From the NCBI RefSeq assembly GCF_003864295.1, contig NZ_BDQK01000005.1, forward strand, positions 248,001 to 312,000: 64,000 nucleotides of DNA, given 5' to 3'. This DNA is from Aphanothece sacrum FPU1. GTDB taxonomy: Bacteria; Cyanobacteriota; Cyanobacteriia; Cyanobacteriales; Microcystaceae. Made by a program: the position numbers and the translations under genes. Under the pieces are notes generated by a model that saw only the letters and a list, made by a program, of their open reading frames with translations, was not told where the DNA came from and did no database searches. Numbering within the stretch: position 1 is the first letter of the stretch; each line of letters starts with the position of its first letter. This document shows positions 1-8,144 of the stretch, one piece after another.

Positions 1-17
1 TATCATTATTAATCATC

Positions 18-196
18 ATGAATCAACCCGATATCAATATAACTCAAAAAGTTCAAGAGTTATCCTTAGAATCTTTACAAAATAATGATCCTACAGGATG
101 GTTTGACAGACTTTATGGAGAAGCAAACGGTGATACAACTCAAGTCCCTTGGGCTAGAATGACTGCTCATCCTTGTTTACAAAATTGGTTAGAAAC
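18..196 (+). pseudogene. 5' remnant of a class I SAM-dependent methyltransferase gene
   Basis: About 60 codons survive from the ATG at 18 to the left end of the IS4-family element at 197. The peptide contains the segment DPTGWFDRLYGEANGD followed by VPWARMTAHPCL. I associate this with the N-terminus of cyanobacterial thiopurine-methyltransferase-like SAM-dependent methyltransferases, from memory of the family. The SAM-binding glycine-rich motif should follow directly but is replaced by the element. The reading frame then runs into the IS and stops at 266. No continuation is visible to the right of the IS, so the 3' part seems deleted, not merely displaced. Confidence 0.6.
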
Positions 197-1469
197 CTGG
201 CGTGGGGACATAAAAATCTATAAGCTAGACTTAATCAGGGATATAGCCCGTCGTCCTCGTCGATAATAGGCGCGTTTTTCGGGGCTTAATTGCATTAATG
301 CCTGGGCTTCAACGGTAAATAAATCACAAGAGTCAACCCAATCTTTTCCATGAAGACCGATATAAAAGTTACTGTGTCTCCGTCGCATTTTCTTGTTTTT
401 TCTGACTCTCCCCACATATTTTGCCAATCCTTTCTCTTTAATAATTTTTCCAGAAAATGTTGCCATTGAATAAGCTAGAGTAATCAATATAATTAAGGAA
501 GTAAGGCGATGTCCTGTTAATTTCGTTCTTTCTAAATCATAACCACCTTTCTTAAAATCCCGAAACATTTCCTCAATACAAAATCTCTTTTTATAAGCGT
601 CAATCGTCTCATCAATACTGGTTAAATTTGTGATAATAAACCAAGCTTCTTTTGTCTCTATTCCTCTATACTTCTTTTTCCATTTCGCCACTATATTACT
701 GCCTATAAATCCTTTTGTTTTCGTAACTTTAACTCCTTGATAAAATAAAGACATTCCTGAAGATAATCCTAAATCTTTTAGTCGCGTCCACATTTCCTTT
801 TCTACTTCAATATAGTTGCTTTTCTTCAATCTGAGTGCATAATAAACTCTTTTTTGTCCATGTAACCATTTTGCTAGTTCAACTGAGCAGAATTCTCTAT
901 CCCCTAAGACAACTATTTTATATTCTTTTAGAAAGAGTAATATTCGGGCTAATATACTTTTCTGTGTGTCAAAGTTACTATTACCGATGTGATCTAGCAA
1001 CTCAAAATATAAGGGAATTCCTCTATTATCAATTACCAGACTTACCATCAAAATATTAATCAACCCCCATTGGGTTCTATCTATGGCAATATGTAAGACA
1101 TCTCCTGTACTAAATGATTGCTTTAACCACTGTTTTATGATAGGTATCCATACTCCTTCAATTGTCAAACAAGGAATCTCGAAAAACCGTTTTAACTTTT
1201 TTCTCTTACTTTCAAATAAAATGGGACTGGGAAAATAACTAGCTAACTCATAAAACCTAATTTTCCTATATACTTGCACTAATTCTATCATGATTAACAG
1301 TATTAAATATTCCGATTTTTTCAGATACTTTGTTAAATGGTTGTTATAAATTTCTGGTAACATTTTGGGTTTAGACGGCGATCGCTAAAAAAAGAACATT
1401 TTCTTTTTACCATGTTTTGCTCTTTTCGTCATCTGGTAAGGCTTTCAGGGTTTCATGTCCCCACGCCAG
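197..1469 (-). mobile_element. IS4-family insertion sequence, copy 1
   Basis: A 1273-bp element bounded by perfect 15-bp inverted repeats, CTGGCGTGGGGACAT at 197-211 and its complement at 1455-1469. It carries one transposase gene on the minus strand. Its length matches the copy at 38425-39697 and the encoded protein is identical. The flanking 9-mers (188-196 and 1470-1478) do not match, so there is no target-site duplication, unlike copy 2. Gene fragments abut both ends, which suggests an adjacent deletion or recombination after insertion. Confidence 0.93.
218..1363 (-). CDS. IS4-family DDE transposase (copy 1)
   Basis: A 381-residue transposase that cuts and rejoins the ends of its own element. 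The DDE residues are probably D95 (AIDRTQW), D155 (LGDREF) and E264. The last lies in a clear YREK signature, Y257-x2-R260-x3-E264-x6-K271 (YKKRFCIEEMFRDFK), diagnostic of the IS4 family. The C-terminus is basic. The gene fills almost the whole element with no frameshift, so it may be active. The protein is identical to that of copy 2, pointing to recent transposition. Assignment to a subgroup such as IS4Sa would need a database comparison. Confidence 0.95.
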   Translation of the reverse strand: MLPEIYNNHLTKYLKKSEYLILLIMIELVQVYRKIRFYELASYFPSPILFESKRKKLKRFFEIPCLTIEGVWIPIIKQWLKQSFSTGDVLHIAIDRTQWGLINILMVSLVIDNRGIPLYFELLDHIGNSNFDTQKSILARILLFLKEYKIVVLGDREFCSVELAKWLHGQKRVYYALRLKKSNYIEVEKEMWTRLKDLGLSSGMSLFYQGVKVTKTKGFIGSNIVAKWKKKYRGIETKEAWFIITNLTSIDETIDAYKKRFCIEEMFRDFKKGGYDLERTKLTGHRLTSLIILITLAYSMATFSGKIIKEKGLAKYVGRVRKNKKMRRRHSNFYIGLHGKDWVDSCDLFTVEAQALMQLSPEKRAYYRRGRRAISLIKSSL

Positions 1470-1491
1470 GTGATTGTGACATAATTTAGCC

Positions 1492-1608
1492 TTAAATAGA
1501 ATCTAATATTTTGCGACGTTTTTCTTCAAATTCTTCGGCAGTAATAATTCCCTGATCATAAAGTTTTTTAAGTTCCAACAAGGTGGCAGCTTTATCTTTC
1601 GATCCCAC
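1492..1608 (-). pseudogene. SHOCT-domain C-terminal remnant
   Basis: The minus strand reads about 38 codons ending in KLYDQGIITAEEFEEKRRKI then LDSI and stop. This is a textbook SHOCT (short C-terminal) domain: an L-x-x-G-x-I/L-T-x-E-E-F-x-x-K-K pattern. SHOCT domains normally end longer membrane or PH-like proteins. Here the frame is closed upstream by a TAA near 1620, with only a GTG at 1608 as a possible start. It lies 23 bp from the right end of IS copy 1. I read it as the tail of a gene lost in the rearrangement beside the IS. A very short independent protein is less likely. Confidence 0.5.
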
Positions 1609-1737
1609 ATTCCGCTTTTATGTAATTGTTTTTGATACCTGAATGTAACAATCTGATAACTTATGGAAAATTTTGTACCTTAGATTGTTTACAATAGGAG
1701 CTTAGTCCCTAATAACTTCAGTCTTATCAGGTGAGGC

Positions 1738-2199
1738 ATGACCAAAACGGTTGCAGATGTAATGACCCCCAATCCGATTACGGTGACTCCCCAAACTCCC
1801 CTACCCGAAGCTATCCGAATTTTGGCGGAAAAGCGTATTAGTGGGTTGCCTGTGGTCGATGATTCAGGAAAATTGGTAGGCGTAATCTCAGAAACGGATT
1901 TAATGTGGCAAGAAAGCGGGGTCGAACCTCCTCCCTACATTATGATCCTTGATAGTGTGATTTATTTGCAAAATCCGGCTCGCCATGAAAAGGAAATTCA
2001 TAAGGCTTTAGGTCAAACTGTTGGAGAAGTAATGAGTGATCATCCTATCAGTATTAAATCCTCTCAATCTCTTAAAGAAGCGGCTCATTTGTTACATGAA
2101 AAGAAAATTCGCCGTCTTCCTGTAATTGATGAAACTAATGGCCAAGTGATTGGCATTCTTACTCAAGGAGATATTATTCGTACAATGGCTCAAAGTTAA
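1738..2199 (+). CDS. Tandem CBS-domain protein
   Basis: A 153-residue protein made almost entirely of two CBS motifs. The first begins VADVMTPNPITVTP and includes ISGLPVVDDSGKLVGVISETDL. The second begins VGEVMSDHPISIKSS and includes IRRLPVIDETNGQVIGILTQGDI. Paired CBS motifs form a Bateman module that binds adenine nucleotides and usually acts as an energy sensor. No catalytic domain is attached, so the target cannot be named. The ATG at 1738 has GTGAGG just upstream. A 26-bp gap separates the stop from the upstream edge of the next frame, so co-transcription with the TPR gene is possible. Confidence 0.9.
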   Translation: MTKTVADVMTPNPITVTPQTPLPEAIRILAEKRISGLPVVDDSGKLVGVISETDLMWQESGVEPPPYIMILDSVIYLQNPARHEKEIHKALGQTVGEVMSDHPISIKSSQSLKEAAHLLHEKKIRRLPVIDETNGQVIGILTQGDIIRTMAQS

Positions 2200-2265
2200 T
2201 TAGAGAAAGGATTAATCTTTTAATTTTTGAACAAATTAGACTCAAGTTTAAAGGGTGGGGAAAAA

Positions 2266-3057
2266 ATGACAGCCATGATAAAAAATGTCTCTAATAATGT
2301 CATTGATAATTATATTGAGCGTGTCACAGAATTAAGTCAATCGAGTCAGCATATTCCAACTACTGAAGAATTAGAAACTATCGCGGCTGAATTAGGTATT
2401 GACCCCCAAGAAATTCAGGCGGCGCAAAAACAATCTCATGATCATTTTATTCGCGCTCAAGGTTATATGCGCCTTAAACATTGGGATGATGCGATCGCAG
2501 AACTTCAAGAAGCAGTAGTTTTTAATCCCTCTAATTTAGATATGTTATTAGGGTTAGCAATGGCTCATTTAGGGCGTTGGGACATCAAACATAGTAAAGA
2601 GGATGAAAATAATATTCGCCTGAGAATTCGTCAGTGTCTGGCAATTAAACCTGACTGTGAAGACGCTCTTAATTTACTATCTCGGTTGTCTAATGCTGTT
2701 CAATGGCGTAATCGCATTTTAGCAGGAGTTGCAGTTGTTTTTGGTGGGGTAATTATTGGGGTAGGTGGCTTTTTTTTCTTCAATGATGGTTTACCTAATC
2801 CCTTTCAAAAACAGTCTAAGCTTGAGCTTTTAGAACAGAGAATGACTGCTGAAATTGCTACGTTACGACAACAACAACAAGCCTTTTCTCAACAGATTCT
2901 AGCTAATCAAACAAATAATGAGCAGCTTAATCAAAGGAATTTAGATGAGTTACAAAGTCGCTTTAATAAACTAGAAACACAACTGCAAGAACTAGAGAAA
3001 AAAGTTCAGCAAATAGAACAATCTTCTAATCAAAATTCCCCTTTACCTCCTAACTAA
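2266..3057 (+). CDS. TPR-containing single-span membrane protein with C-terminal coiled coil
   Basis: A 263-residue protein if started at the ATG at 2266, preceded by GGGTGGGG as ribosome-binding site. A TTG 39 bp upstream is possible but weaker. The N-terminal part contains a tetratricopeptide-like pair (residues about 70-140, for example HWDDAIAELQEAVVFNPSN). One hydrophobic segment (ILAGVAVVFGGVIIGVGGFF) follows, then a long glutamine-rich coiled coil to the C-terminus. This suggests a membrane-tethered scaffold with the TPR on one side and the coiled coil on the other. The partners are unknown; I do not recognise a named family. Confidence 0.75.
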   Translation: MTAMIKNVSNNVIDNYIERVTELSQSSQHIPTTEELETIAAELGIDPQEIQAAQKQSHDHFIRAQGYMRLKHWDDAIAELQEAVVFNPSNLDMLLGLAMAHLGRWDIKHSKEDENNIRLRIRQCLAIKPDCEDALNLLSRLSNAVQWRNRILAGVAVVFGGVIIGVGGFFFFNDGLPNPFQKQSKLELLEQRMTAEIATLRQQQQAFSQQILANQTNNEQLNQRNLDELQSRFNKLETQLQELEKKVQQIEQSSNQNSPLPPN

Positions 3058-3171
3058 ATTATAGCATTGTCCCGACTGATCGAGGGAGTTGCATATTAAT
3101 GTTTAGTCATAGTTTCAAGAATTATGGTTCTACTGTTTGTATAGCTTAACTATGAACGAGTTAAAGTCTAT

Positions 3172-4116
3172 TTAATTCACTTTTTCTAAGGATTTATTGA
3201 TGTTTGGTTTCTCTTTTGAAGAATCAGATAAACTTTGCCAGTAAAGATTACCGATAATGCCTAAAAACAATAAATAGACGATAATTTGTCCTAAATATAG
3301 GGTTTGTCTATAACCAAATAAGGCTTTTAAAATTACTCCTGGAAATTGTTTATCGGGTAAAATTTGAGAACCATCCCAAATTAATGAACCTAATAAACAA
3401 GAATTACCAGGTATAATACACCAACTAGCAAAACTTGAGTCAATTTGAGATAGCAATAACACAGCACTATCCATATGTTTTAACACACTGAGAACTAATC
3501 CTCCAACGATTAATAAGAGAAAGATTCCCATAACTTTAAAAAAGAGACGAATGTTAATTTTTACCCCTAATTTAAACAAGAAAAAACCTAAAATTGCCGC
3601 CGTTATTAATCCAGTAATTGCCCCTAAACTAGGAATAATTAAACCTGCTTGAAACTTAGTAATAATAAACAAAATCGTTTCAAAACCTTCTCGTAAAACC
3701 GCGATAAAAACCAGTAAAAAAACTCCTTTACCCGCCCCTATTTTTTCGGTTAATGCCGCTTTAACCTCCCCTTCTACCTCCGATTTTAAGGACTTGCCTT
3801 GTTGTGTCATCCAAATCAACATCCAACTGAGCATTCCAACAGCTATTAACCCAAATAGACTGGCTAAAATTTGCTTAATGACGGGGGTATAGATACTTTG
3901 ATAACTATCTACTCCTTGCAGAATTCCTGCTAAAAGAAAGCCCAACATTACACTAGCAACAATTCCCCCACCAATACCTTGATATACCCAGGAATTAAGT
4001 TGAGTTTGTCCAACTTTTTTTAAACAAGCCAGAACGATTCCCACTACTAAAGCAGCTTCAAATCCTTCTCTTAGAGTGACAACAAAGGTAGGCAAAGCGG
4101 CACTTAAATCCATCAC
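3172..4116 (-). CDS. FTR1-family iron permease (EfeU-like)
   Basis: A 314-residue integral membrane protein with about seven hydrophobic segments. It has the two REGFE motifs that define iron permeases of the FTR1/EfeU family, at residues 16-20 (LREGFEAAL) and 142-146 (LREGFETIL). These glutamates bind iron during transport, by knowledge of yeast Ftr1 and bacterial EfeU. The gene is 28 bp downstream of a ferritin-like gene on the same strand, so import and storage are probably co-expressed. EfeO and EfeB partners are not in the window. Start alternatives are the two adjacent ATG codons. Confidence 0.93.
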   Translation of the reverse strand: MMDLSAALPTFVVTLREGFEAALVVGIVLACLKKVGQTQLNSWVYQGIGGGIVASVMLGFLLAGILQGVDSYQSIYTPVIKQILASLFGLIAVGMLSWMLIWMTQQGKSLKSEVEGEVKAALTEKIGAGKGVFLLVFIAVLREGFETILFIITKFQAGLIIPSLGAITGLITAAILGFFLFKLGVKINIRLFFKVMGIFLLLIVGGLVLSVLKHMDSAVLLLSQIDSSFASWCIIPGNSCLLGSLIWDGSQILPDKQFPGVILKALFGYRQTLYLGQIIVYLLFLGIIGNLYWQSLSDSSKEKPNINKSLEKVN

Positions 4117-4144
4117 ATCAATAACGATAATTAGTTATTGACTA

Positions 4145-4579
4145 TTATACATAATCTCGCAGCATTTTTTTTAGTTCAATATTATGAACTTCTTCTTGGC
4201 CAATCATCCCACGAGCAAATTCTTCAATGTAGATACTTGCATCTTGTACCGCTTCTAATAATTCTTTATACAAGTCTAAGGCTTTCTTTTCATGATTAAG
4301 ACTTTCGGTTAGAATGGTGTGTAAACTATGCTCATAAGTTTCTTCCATTGGGGCAATTTTTAAGCTAGGATGACCTTCTAATCCGGTTAGAATTTCTCCT
4401 GCTTGTTGAGCGTGAAGTAAGGATTCATTAGCTTGTTGTTGAAAAAACTGCACAATGGGGATACGATGGGGCCCTGTTACCATCAAACTATAGTGAGTAT
4501 AGCGAACAACTCCAGCTAGTTCATACTCCATAATTGTATTGAGGAGTTCTGTAGTTTTGTCACGATCAAGTTCTTTCAT
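4145..4579 (-). CDS. Ferritin-like di-iron protein (bacterioferritin family)
   Basis: A 144-residue four-helix-bundle protein. The first helix carries EYELAGVVRYTHYSLM, and the pairs ESLLHAQQAGEI, ESLNHEKKALDLY and QEEVHNIELKKM have the E...ExxH spacing of ferritin-like di-iron sites. Bacterioferritins oxidise and store iron, or protect DNA in related Dps proteins. At 144 residues it is slightly shorter than classical Bfr (about 158), and I cannot assign a haem-binding Met. It is the first gene of an operon with the FTR1 permease. A possible operator lies 55-90 bp upstream. Confidence 0.85.
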   Translation of the reverse strand: MKELDRDKTTELLNTIMEYELAGVVRYTHYSLMVTGPHRIPIVQFFQQQANESLLHAQQAGEILTGLEGHPSLKIAPMEETYEHSLHTILTESLNHEKKALDLYKELLEAVQDASIYIEEFARGMIGQEEVHNIELKKMLRDYV

Positions 4580-4634
4580 TGTTTATACCTGAGTGCAGAG
4601 AAGGATTCACTCTAATAACAACACTTTTTAGTTA

Positions 4635-4667
4635 GTCTTGTCAAGACAATTTATTTAATTGTCAAGA
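4635..4667. promoter_or_regulatory. Candidate operator upstream of the iron operon
   Basis: The segment has a 13-bp palindrome, GTCTTGTCAAGAC (4635-4647). The nonamer TTGTCAAGA appears at 4638-4646 and again at 4659-4667, exactly 21 bp (two helical turns) apart. It lies 56-88 bp upstream of the ferritin-like start codon. Phased direct repeats beside an iron-storage and import operon suggest a regulator site. It does not look like a classical Fur box, and the regulator is unknown. Confidence 0.35.
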
Positions 4668-4844
4668 GATTATTATTCTATTCTAAAGCCATTTTAGATA
4701 TTATTTCTTGGACAAGCTTGGTTTGCTTAATTAAATTTTCTCCTAAGCCGCTAAATGATTAGGTTTGACATTTTTTATTAAATAAAGATTAAGGTTCTCA
4801 AACAATTAAATGGTCGTTTTAATTACAGTTAATAACTAACAGTT

Positions 4845-5136
4845 ATGTTAATGACGATGTACTTTAATATATATTTTATTGGCAATTGCCATTTAACTAA
4901 TTTAGGAACTAGAATTATAGCATCGGATTTTGATCCAGGTTTTGCTATTAAACATATTTTAAAAGATTTGTAACTAGTACGAAAAAATAACAGGGGAAAC
5001 CTTCCCAGGAACAGAATTAGCAAAAAAGTTTTTTGAAAGGGTTGCTAAGATGGATAATGGAGTTAATCATTCTTCTTGCATTTTAGCTCAAATTATGATT
5101 AACACTAACCGGATACTATTCTTTAATCATTCTTGA
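4845..5136 (+). pseudogene. C-terminal remnant of a 3-hydroxyisobutyrate dehydrogenase-family gene
   Basis: One frame (4845-4973) reads IASDFDPGFAIKHILKDL then stop. This matches the conserved helix of beta-hydroxyacid dehydrogenases (family pattern NFxPGFxxxxxxKDL). A second frame (from 4993 to the TGA at 5136) reads GETFPGTELAKKFFERVA then KMDNGVNHSSCIL, matching the next family segment (LPxTxxxxxxxxxxxxxGxGxxDxSAL). The two are separated by a stop and one frame change. The NAD-binding domain and the catalytic Lys region are absent. It is a decayed fragment with no function expected. Confidence 0.6.
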
Positions 5137-5213
5137 GTCTGCACTATATAAAGGGACAGGAGAAGGTTAAAATAATAGTCTATGACTCATCCATAAGAGT
5201 GCTAAAATAACAG

Positions 5214-6032
5214 ATGAAATCTTATCTCGCTGCTGCCATTCAAATGACGAGTAAGCCTAACCTAGAAAAAAATTTGGCTGAGGCTGAAGAATTGATCGAA
5301 CTTGCTGTGCGTCGGGGGGCGGAATTAGTCGGATTACCGGAAAACTTCGCTTTTTTGGGCAAAGAAGCAGATAAATTAGCACAAGCTCAAGATATCTCTC
5401 TCAAAGCTGAAAAATTTCTCAAAACAATGGCGCAACGCTTCCAGATTACCATTTTAGGAGGTGGCTTTCCCGTCCCCGTAGAGGCTGATCCCACAAAAGC
5501 TTACAATACCGCCATCTTAGTCGCTCCCACTGGGACAGAATTGACTCGTTACCAAAAAGTACATTTGTTTGATGTAGATGTTCCTGATGGCAATACTTAT
5601 CGAGAGTCTAGCACGGTGATGGCTGGACAGAGTTTACCGAGTATTTATCCATCTGAGCAATTGGGCAATTTAGGGCTGTCTATTTGCTATGACGTGCGTT
5701 TTCCTGAATTATATCGTCATTTATCCCATCAAGGGGCGGATGTGTTATTTATTCCGGCAGCATTTACAGCTTTTACAGGCAAAGATCACTGGCAAGTTTT
5801 GTTACAAGCTAGGGCGATAGAGAACACCTGTTACGTTATTGCGCCCGCGCAAACGGGCAATCACTACGAAAGACGTTATACTCATGGCCATGCGGTTATT
5901 ATTGACCCTTGGGGCATGATTTTAGCTGATGCAGGGGAAAAACCAGGCATGGCGATCGCAGAAATTAACCCTACTCGTCTTAAACAAGTGCGTCAACAAA
6001 TGCCATCTTTGCAACATCGGGTATTTGTTTAA
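5214..6032 (+). CDS. Carbon-nitrogen hydrolase (nitrilase superfamily, Nit1/NIT2-like)
   Basis: A 272-residue single-domain nitrilase-superfamily enzyme. The catalytic triad is visible as E43 (LPENF), K115 (YQKVHLFDVDVP) and C158 (SICYDVRFPELYRHL). The KVHLFDVD and CYDVRFPEL motifs place it with the Nit branch, whose characterised members hydrolyse deaminated glutathione or omega-amides. The exact substrate is inference. It stands alone on the plus strand and converges on ruvC with an 18-bp gap. Length is normal for the family. Confidence 0.9.
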   Translation: MKSYLAAAIQMTSKPNLEKNLAEAEELIELAVRRGAELVGLPENFAFLGKEADKLAQAQDISLKAEKFLKTMAQRFQITILGGGFPVPVEADPTKAYNTAILVAPTGTELTRYQKVHLFDVDVPDGNTYRESSTVMAGQSLPSIYPSEQLGNLGLSICYDVRFPELYRHLSHQGADVLFIPAAFTAFTGKDHWQVLLQARAIENTCYVIAPAQTGNHYERRYTHGHAVIIDPWGMILADAGEKPGMAIAEINPTRLKQVRQQMPSLQHRVFV

Positions 6033-6050
6033 AGTTTGTTTTTTGGCCTA

Positions 6051-6539
6051 TCAAATATTATTTGTTAGGCCACATAAACCGGCATAAGCAATAGCGATCG
6101 CATCTACACTATCATCAATAGGTAAATTCTCTAAATTAAACAAATTTCCCACCATTTGGGCTACTTCTTGTTTAGTAGCGCGTCCATGGCCTAGATGACA
6201 TTTCCAACTAGCTTGATGTAAAAATATTGGCTCAATTTTTGCCTCTCGATAACAGACTAAATTAATTACGCCTAATGCTTGCAATACTCCTCCTGCTGCT
6301 TTAATTGTTCGGTTAAAAAATGGCATTTCAATAGCAATTCCATTAGGGTCAAATTCTTGTACTAAATATTGTAAATCTCTCTCAATTTCTGTTAATCTCT
6401 TGCAAGTAGATAACTTTTTTGAGGTTTCAATGGTTCCATAATCAATAATTAAGGGAGTTTCTGAGGCGTTTTCTTGTAATATTGCCCAGCCAACAATTGC
6501 TAATCCTGGATCAATTCCTAACCAAATTTTATCAGACAT
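6051..6539 (-). CDS. ruvC: Crossover junction endodeoxyribonuclease RuvC
   Basis: A 162-residue RNase-H-fold nuclease that resolves Holliday junctions. Acidic residues expected for the active site are D10 (LGIDPG), E71 (IEMPFF), and the cluster D142/D143/D146 (DDSVDAIAIAYAG). The length fits RuvC (about 160-175). The protein probably acts with RuvAB encoded elsewhere. It is divergent from the 6563 gene, whose start lies 23 bp away, so the two promoters must overlap. Confidence 0.88.
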   Translation of the reverse strand: MSDKIWLGIDPGLAIVGWAILQENASETPLIIDYGTIETSKKLSTCKRLTEIERDLQYLVQEFDPNGIAIEMPFFNRTIKAAGGVLQALGVINLVCYREAKIEPIFLHQASWKCHLGHGRATKQEVAQMVGNLFNLENLPIDDSVDAIAIAYAGLCGLTNNI

Positions 6540-6562
6540 TGTACGATTGTCAATAGGGAATT

Positions 6563-7120
6563 ATGAATCAAATATTTTTAGGCAAATATTTAACCTTACA
6601 AGATTTTTGTACTTGTAATCAAACTTATCACAAATATGCCGATAAAATTGATCCTTTTCCTAAAGATAAAGATACCATAAGGGCCTTAGAACAATTAAAT
6701 AATATCATTATTGATCCAATTATTGACTATTTTAGTATGGAGAGATTTAAGTTAACCTATGGGTTTTGTTCTCCTGATCTTAAACGATACTTAAATCAAA
6801 AAGATCCGGTAACAGGGATTAAAAATGGTCGGATTGACCCTTCAAGGGATCAACATATGAGCCATGAAGTTAATTCTAAAGGTAATTATTATTGTAACAG
6901 ATTAGGTGCGGCTTGTGACTTTTTAATTATTAATTTTAATAGTGATGAGTTAGTGGACTGGATTTTAAATAACAAATTACCTTTTGATTCTCTTTATTTT
7001 TACGGTAAAGATAGACCGATTCATATTAGTTATGGGCCACAAAATAAACGAGATATTTGGACATTTACCCCAACGGGACAACCTACTAAAAAAGGTATTA
7101 GTCATTGGTTACATAATTGA
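6563..7120 (+). CDS. Conserved protein with weak peptidase M15-like features
   Basis: A 185-residue protein without signal peptide or membrane segment. Residues 112-119 (NRLGAACD) resemble the zinc motif HxxGxAxD of M15 D,D-peptidases, but the first ligand position is Asn instead of His. A later RPIHISYGP (H154) could supply the second histidine. The segment DQHMSHE (97-102) adds more His residues. It may be a divergent or inactive M15-fold protein, but I do not firmly recognise the family. It starts 23 bp from ruvC on the other strand. Confidence 0.55.
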   Translation: MNQIFLGKYLTLQDFCTCNQTYHKYADKIDPFPKDKDTIRALEQLNNIIIDPIIDYFSMERFKLTYGFCSPDLKRYLNQKDPVTGIKNGRIDPSRDQHMSHEVNSKGNYYCNRLGAACDFLIINFNSDELVDWILNNKLPFDSLYFYGKDRPIHISYGPQNKRDIWTFTPTGQPTKKGISHWLHN

Positions 7121-7136
7121 ATAATTATTAAAAATG

Positions 7137-7164
7137 CTCTCCCGTATCTGTAGTGATAAGTAAA
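7137..7164. repeat. Dispersed repeat fragment shared with 62651-62677
   Basis: The segment containing TCTCCCGTATCTGTAGTGAT then AAGTAAA recurs near 62651 with two base differences. Both lie in intergenic DNA. It is probably a piece of a degraded dispersed element. Confidence 0.5.
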
Positions 7165-7266
7165 CAATTTTAAAAAGTTCAAAATTCGATTAAAGTTTCT
7201 AGCGGATTTGTATTATTATTGTTGTAGACTTGCCTGCAAGTTCGTACTAATCTTTCTTTTGTGATC

Positions 7267-8082
7267 ATGAAAAAAACTCTAATTAGTATCTTATCTTTTA
7301 TTGCTAGTCTGGGAATAGTAAGTTCTGCTCAAGCTTTTTCTCTTTATGATGAAGTTTCAGAAGGAGATTTATCTAATGTTGGTGCAACTCCAACTCAACT
7401 GGGTTCTTTAACATTAGGAAACAATCTACTAAGAGCAACCTTTAATAGAGGAATTAATACAGATCCAGACTACTTTAGTTTTACTATTCCTCAAGGACAA
7501 ATACTAACAGAAATTAAACTAAATTCTTGGAATACATCTCCTTTCTTTGAAGATATTGCTTTTATCGGTATAGAAGAAGGCTTAAGTTTTGATTTTGTGT
7601 TTTCTAATACTAATAATGCTAATCCTGCAGCAGGTCTTTTGGGTTGGTCCCATCTACGAAGTACACAAATAGGGACTGATAAAATTTTAACAGAAATGGC
7701 ACTTTCTAATCTAGATCCCATCAGTTCAGGGTTAGCAATAGTGGTTAATGAAGAAGCAGATAATAACCCCTATACTCCTGAACAAATCGCTCAATTTCCC
7801 TCTGGGGTTACAGAAGATTTATTAAAGGCAAATCTACGGAGTGCAGGAACCATAGGAACTACAGGAAGCACTGTAGGATGGTTTCCGGGAGCAACGGGAT
7901 TTAAGTTACCTTTAGGGCCTGGTAATTATTCCATATGGTTAAGACAAGGAAGTGACATCAGAATTAGTGTAGAATTAGATTTCAATACCCAAAAAGTCTC
8001 CGAACCTAGAAGTGTTTTAGGTCTTACTTTAGTATTAGGATTAGGATTAGTCACTGTAATCAGTAAAAGAAAATTTAATTAA
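7267..8082 (+). CDS. Exported PEP-CTERM-type protein
   Basis: About 271 residues if started at the ATG at 7267; a GTG at 7261 is also in frame. A clear signal peptide (MKKTLISILSFIASLGIVSS, cleavage near AQA-F) begins the protein. The C-terminus is a sorting tail: SEPRS, a hydrophobic stretch (VLGLTLVLGLGLVTVI) and basic SKRKFN, resembling PEP-CTERM with Ser before Glu-Pro. Such tails are processed by exosortase in the envelope. The middle region has no recognised domain but resembles pre-peptidase-like beta-rich exported proteins (DPDYFSFTIPQG). A strong terminator follows. Confidence 0.8.
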   Translation: MKKTLISILSFIASLGIVSSAQAFSLYDEVSEGDLSNVGATPTQLGSLTLGNNLLRATFNRGINTDPDYFSFTIPQGQILTEIKLNSWNTSPFFEDIAFIGIEEGLSFDFVFSNTNNANPAAGLLGWSHLRSTQIGTDKILTEMALSNLDPISSGLAIVVNEEADNNPYTPEQIAQFPSGVTEDLLKANLRSAGTIGTTGSTVGWFPGATGFKLPLGPGNYSIWLRQGSDIRISVELDFNTQKVSEPRSVLGLTLVLGLGLVTVISKRKFN

Positions 8083-8102
8083 TTATCAAGTTTAATACTT
8101 TT

Positions 8103-8138
8103 GTTAAGAAGCAAAGTATTGCTTCTTAACGGATTTTT
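8103..8138 (+). terminator. Rho-independent terminator after the PEP-CTERM gene
   Basis: A 12-bp perfect stem (GTTAAGAAGCAA, loop AGTA, and its complement) at 8103-8130 is followed by GGATTTTTTA. It ends 6 bp before the stop codon of the convergent gene. Confidence 0.8.
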
Positions 8139-8144
8139 TAACCT

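Noticed and set aside
4829-5023. Minus-strand reading frame of 64 codons
   Set aside because: It is antisense to the dehydrogenase pseudogene, which has clear family similarity on the plus strand.
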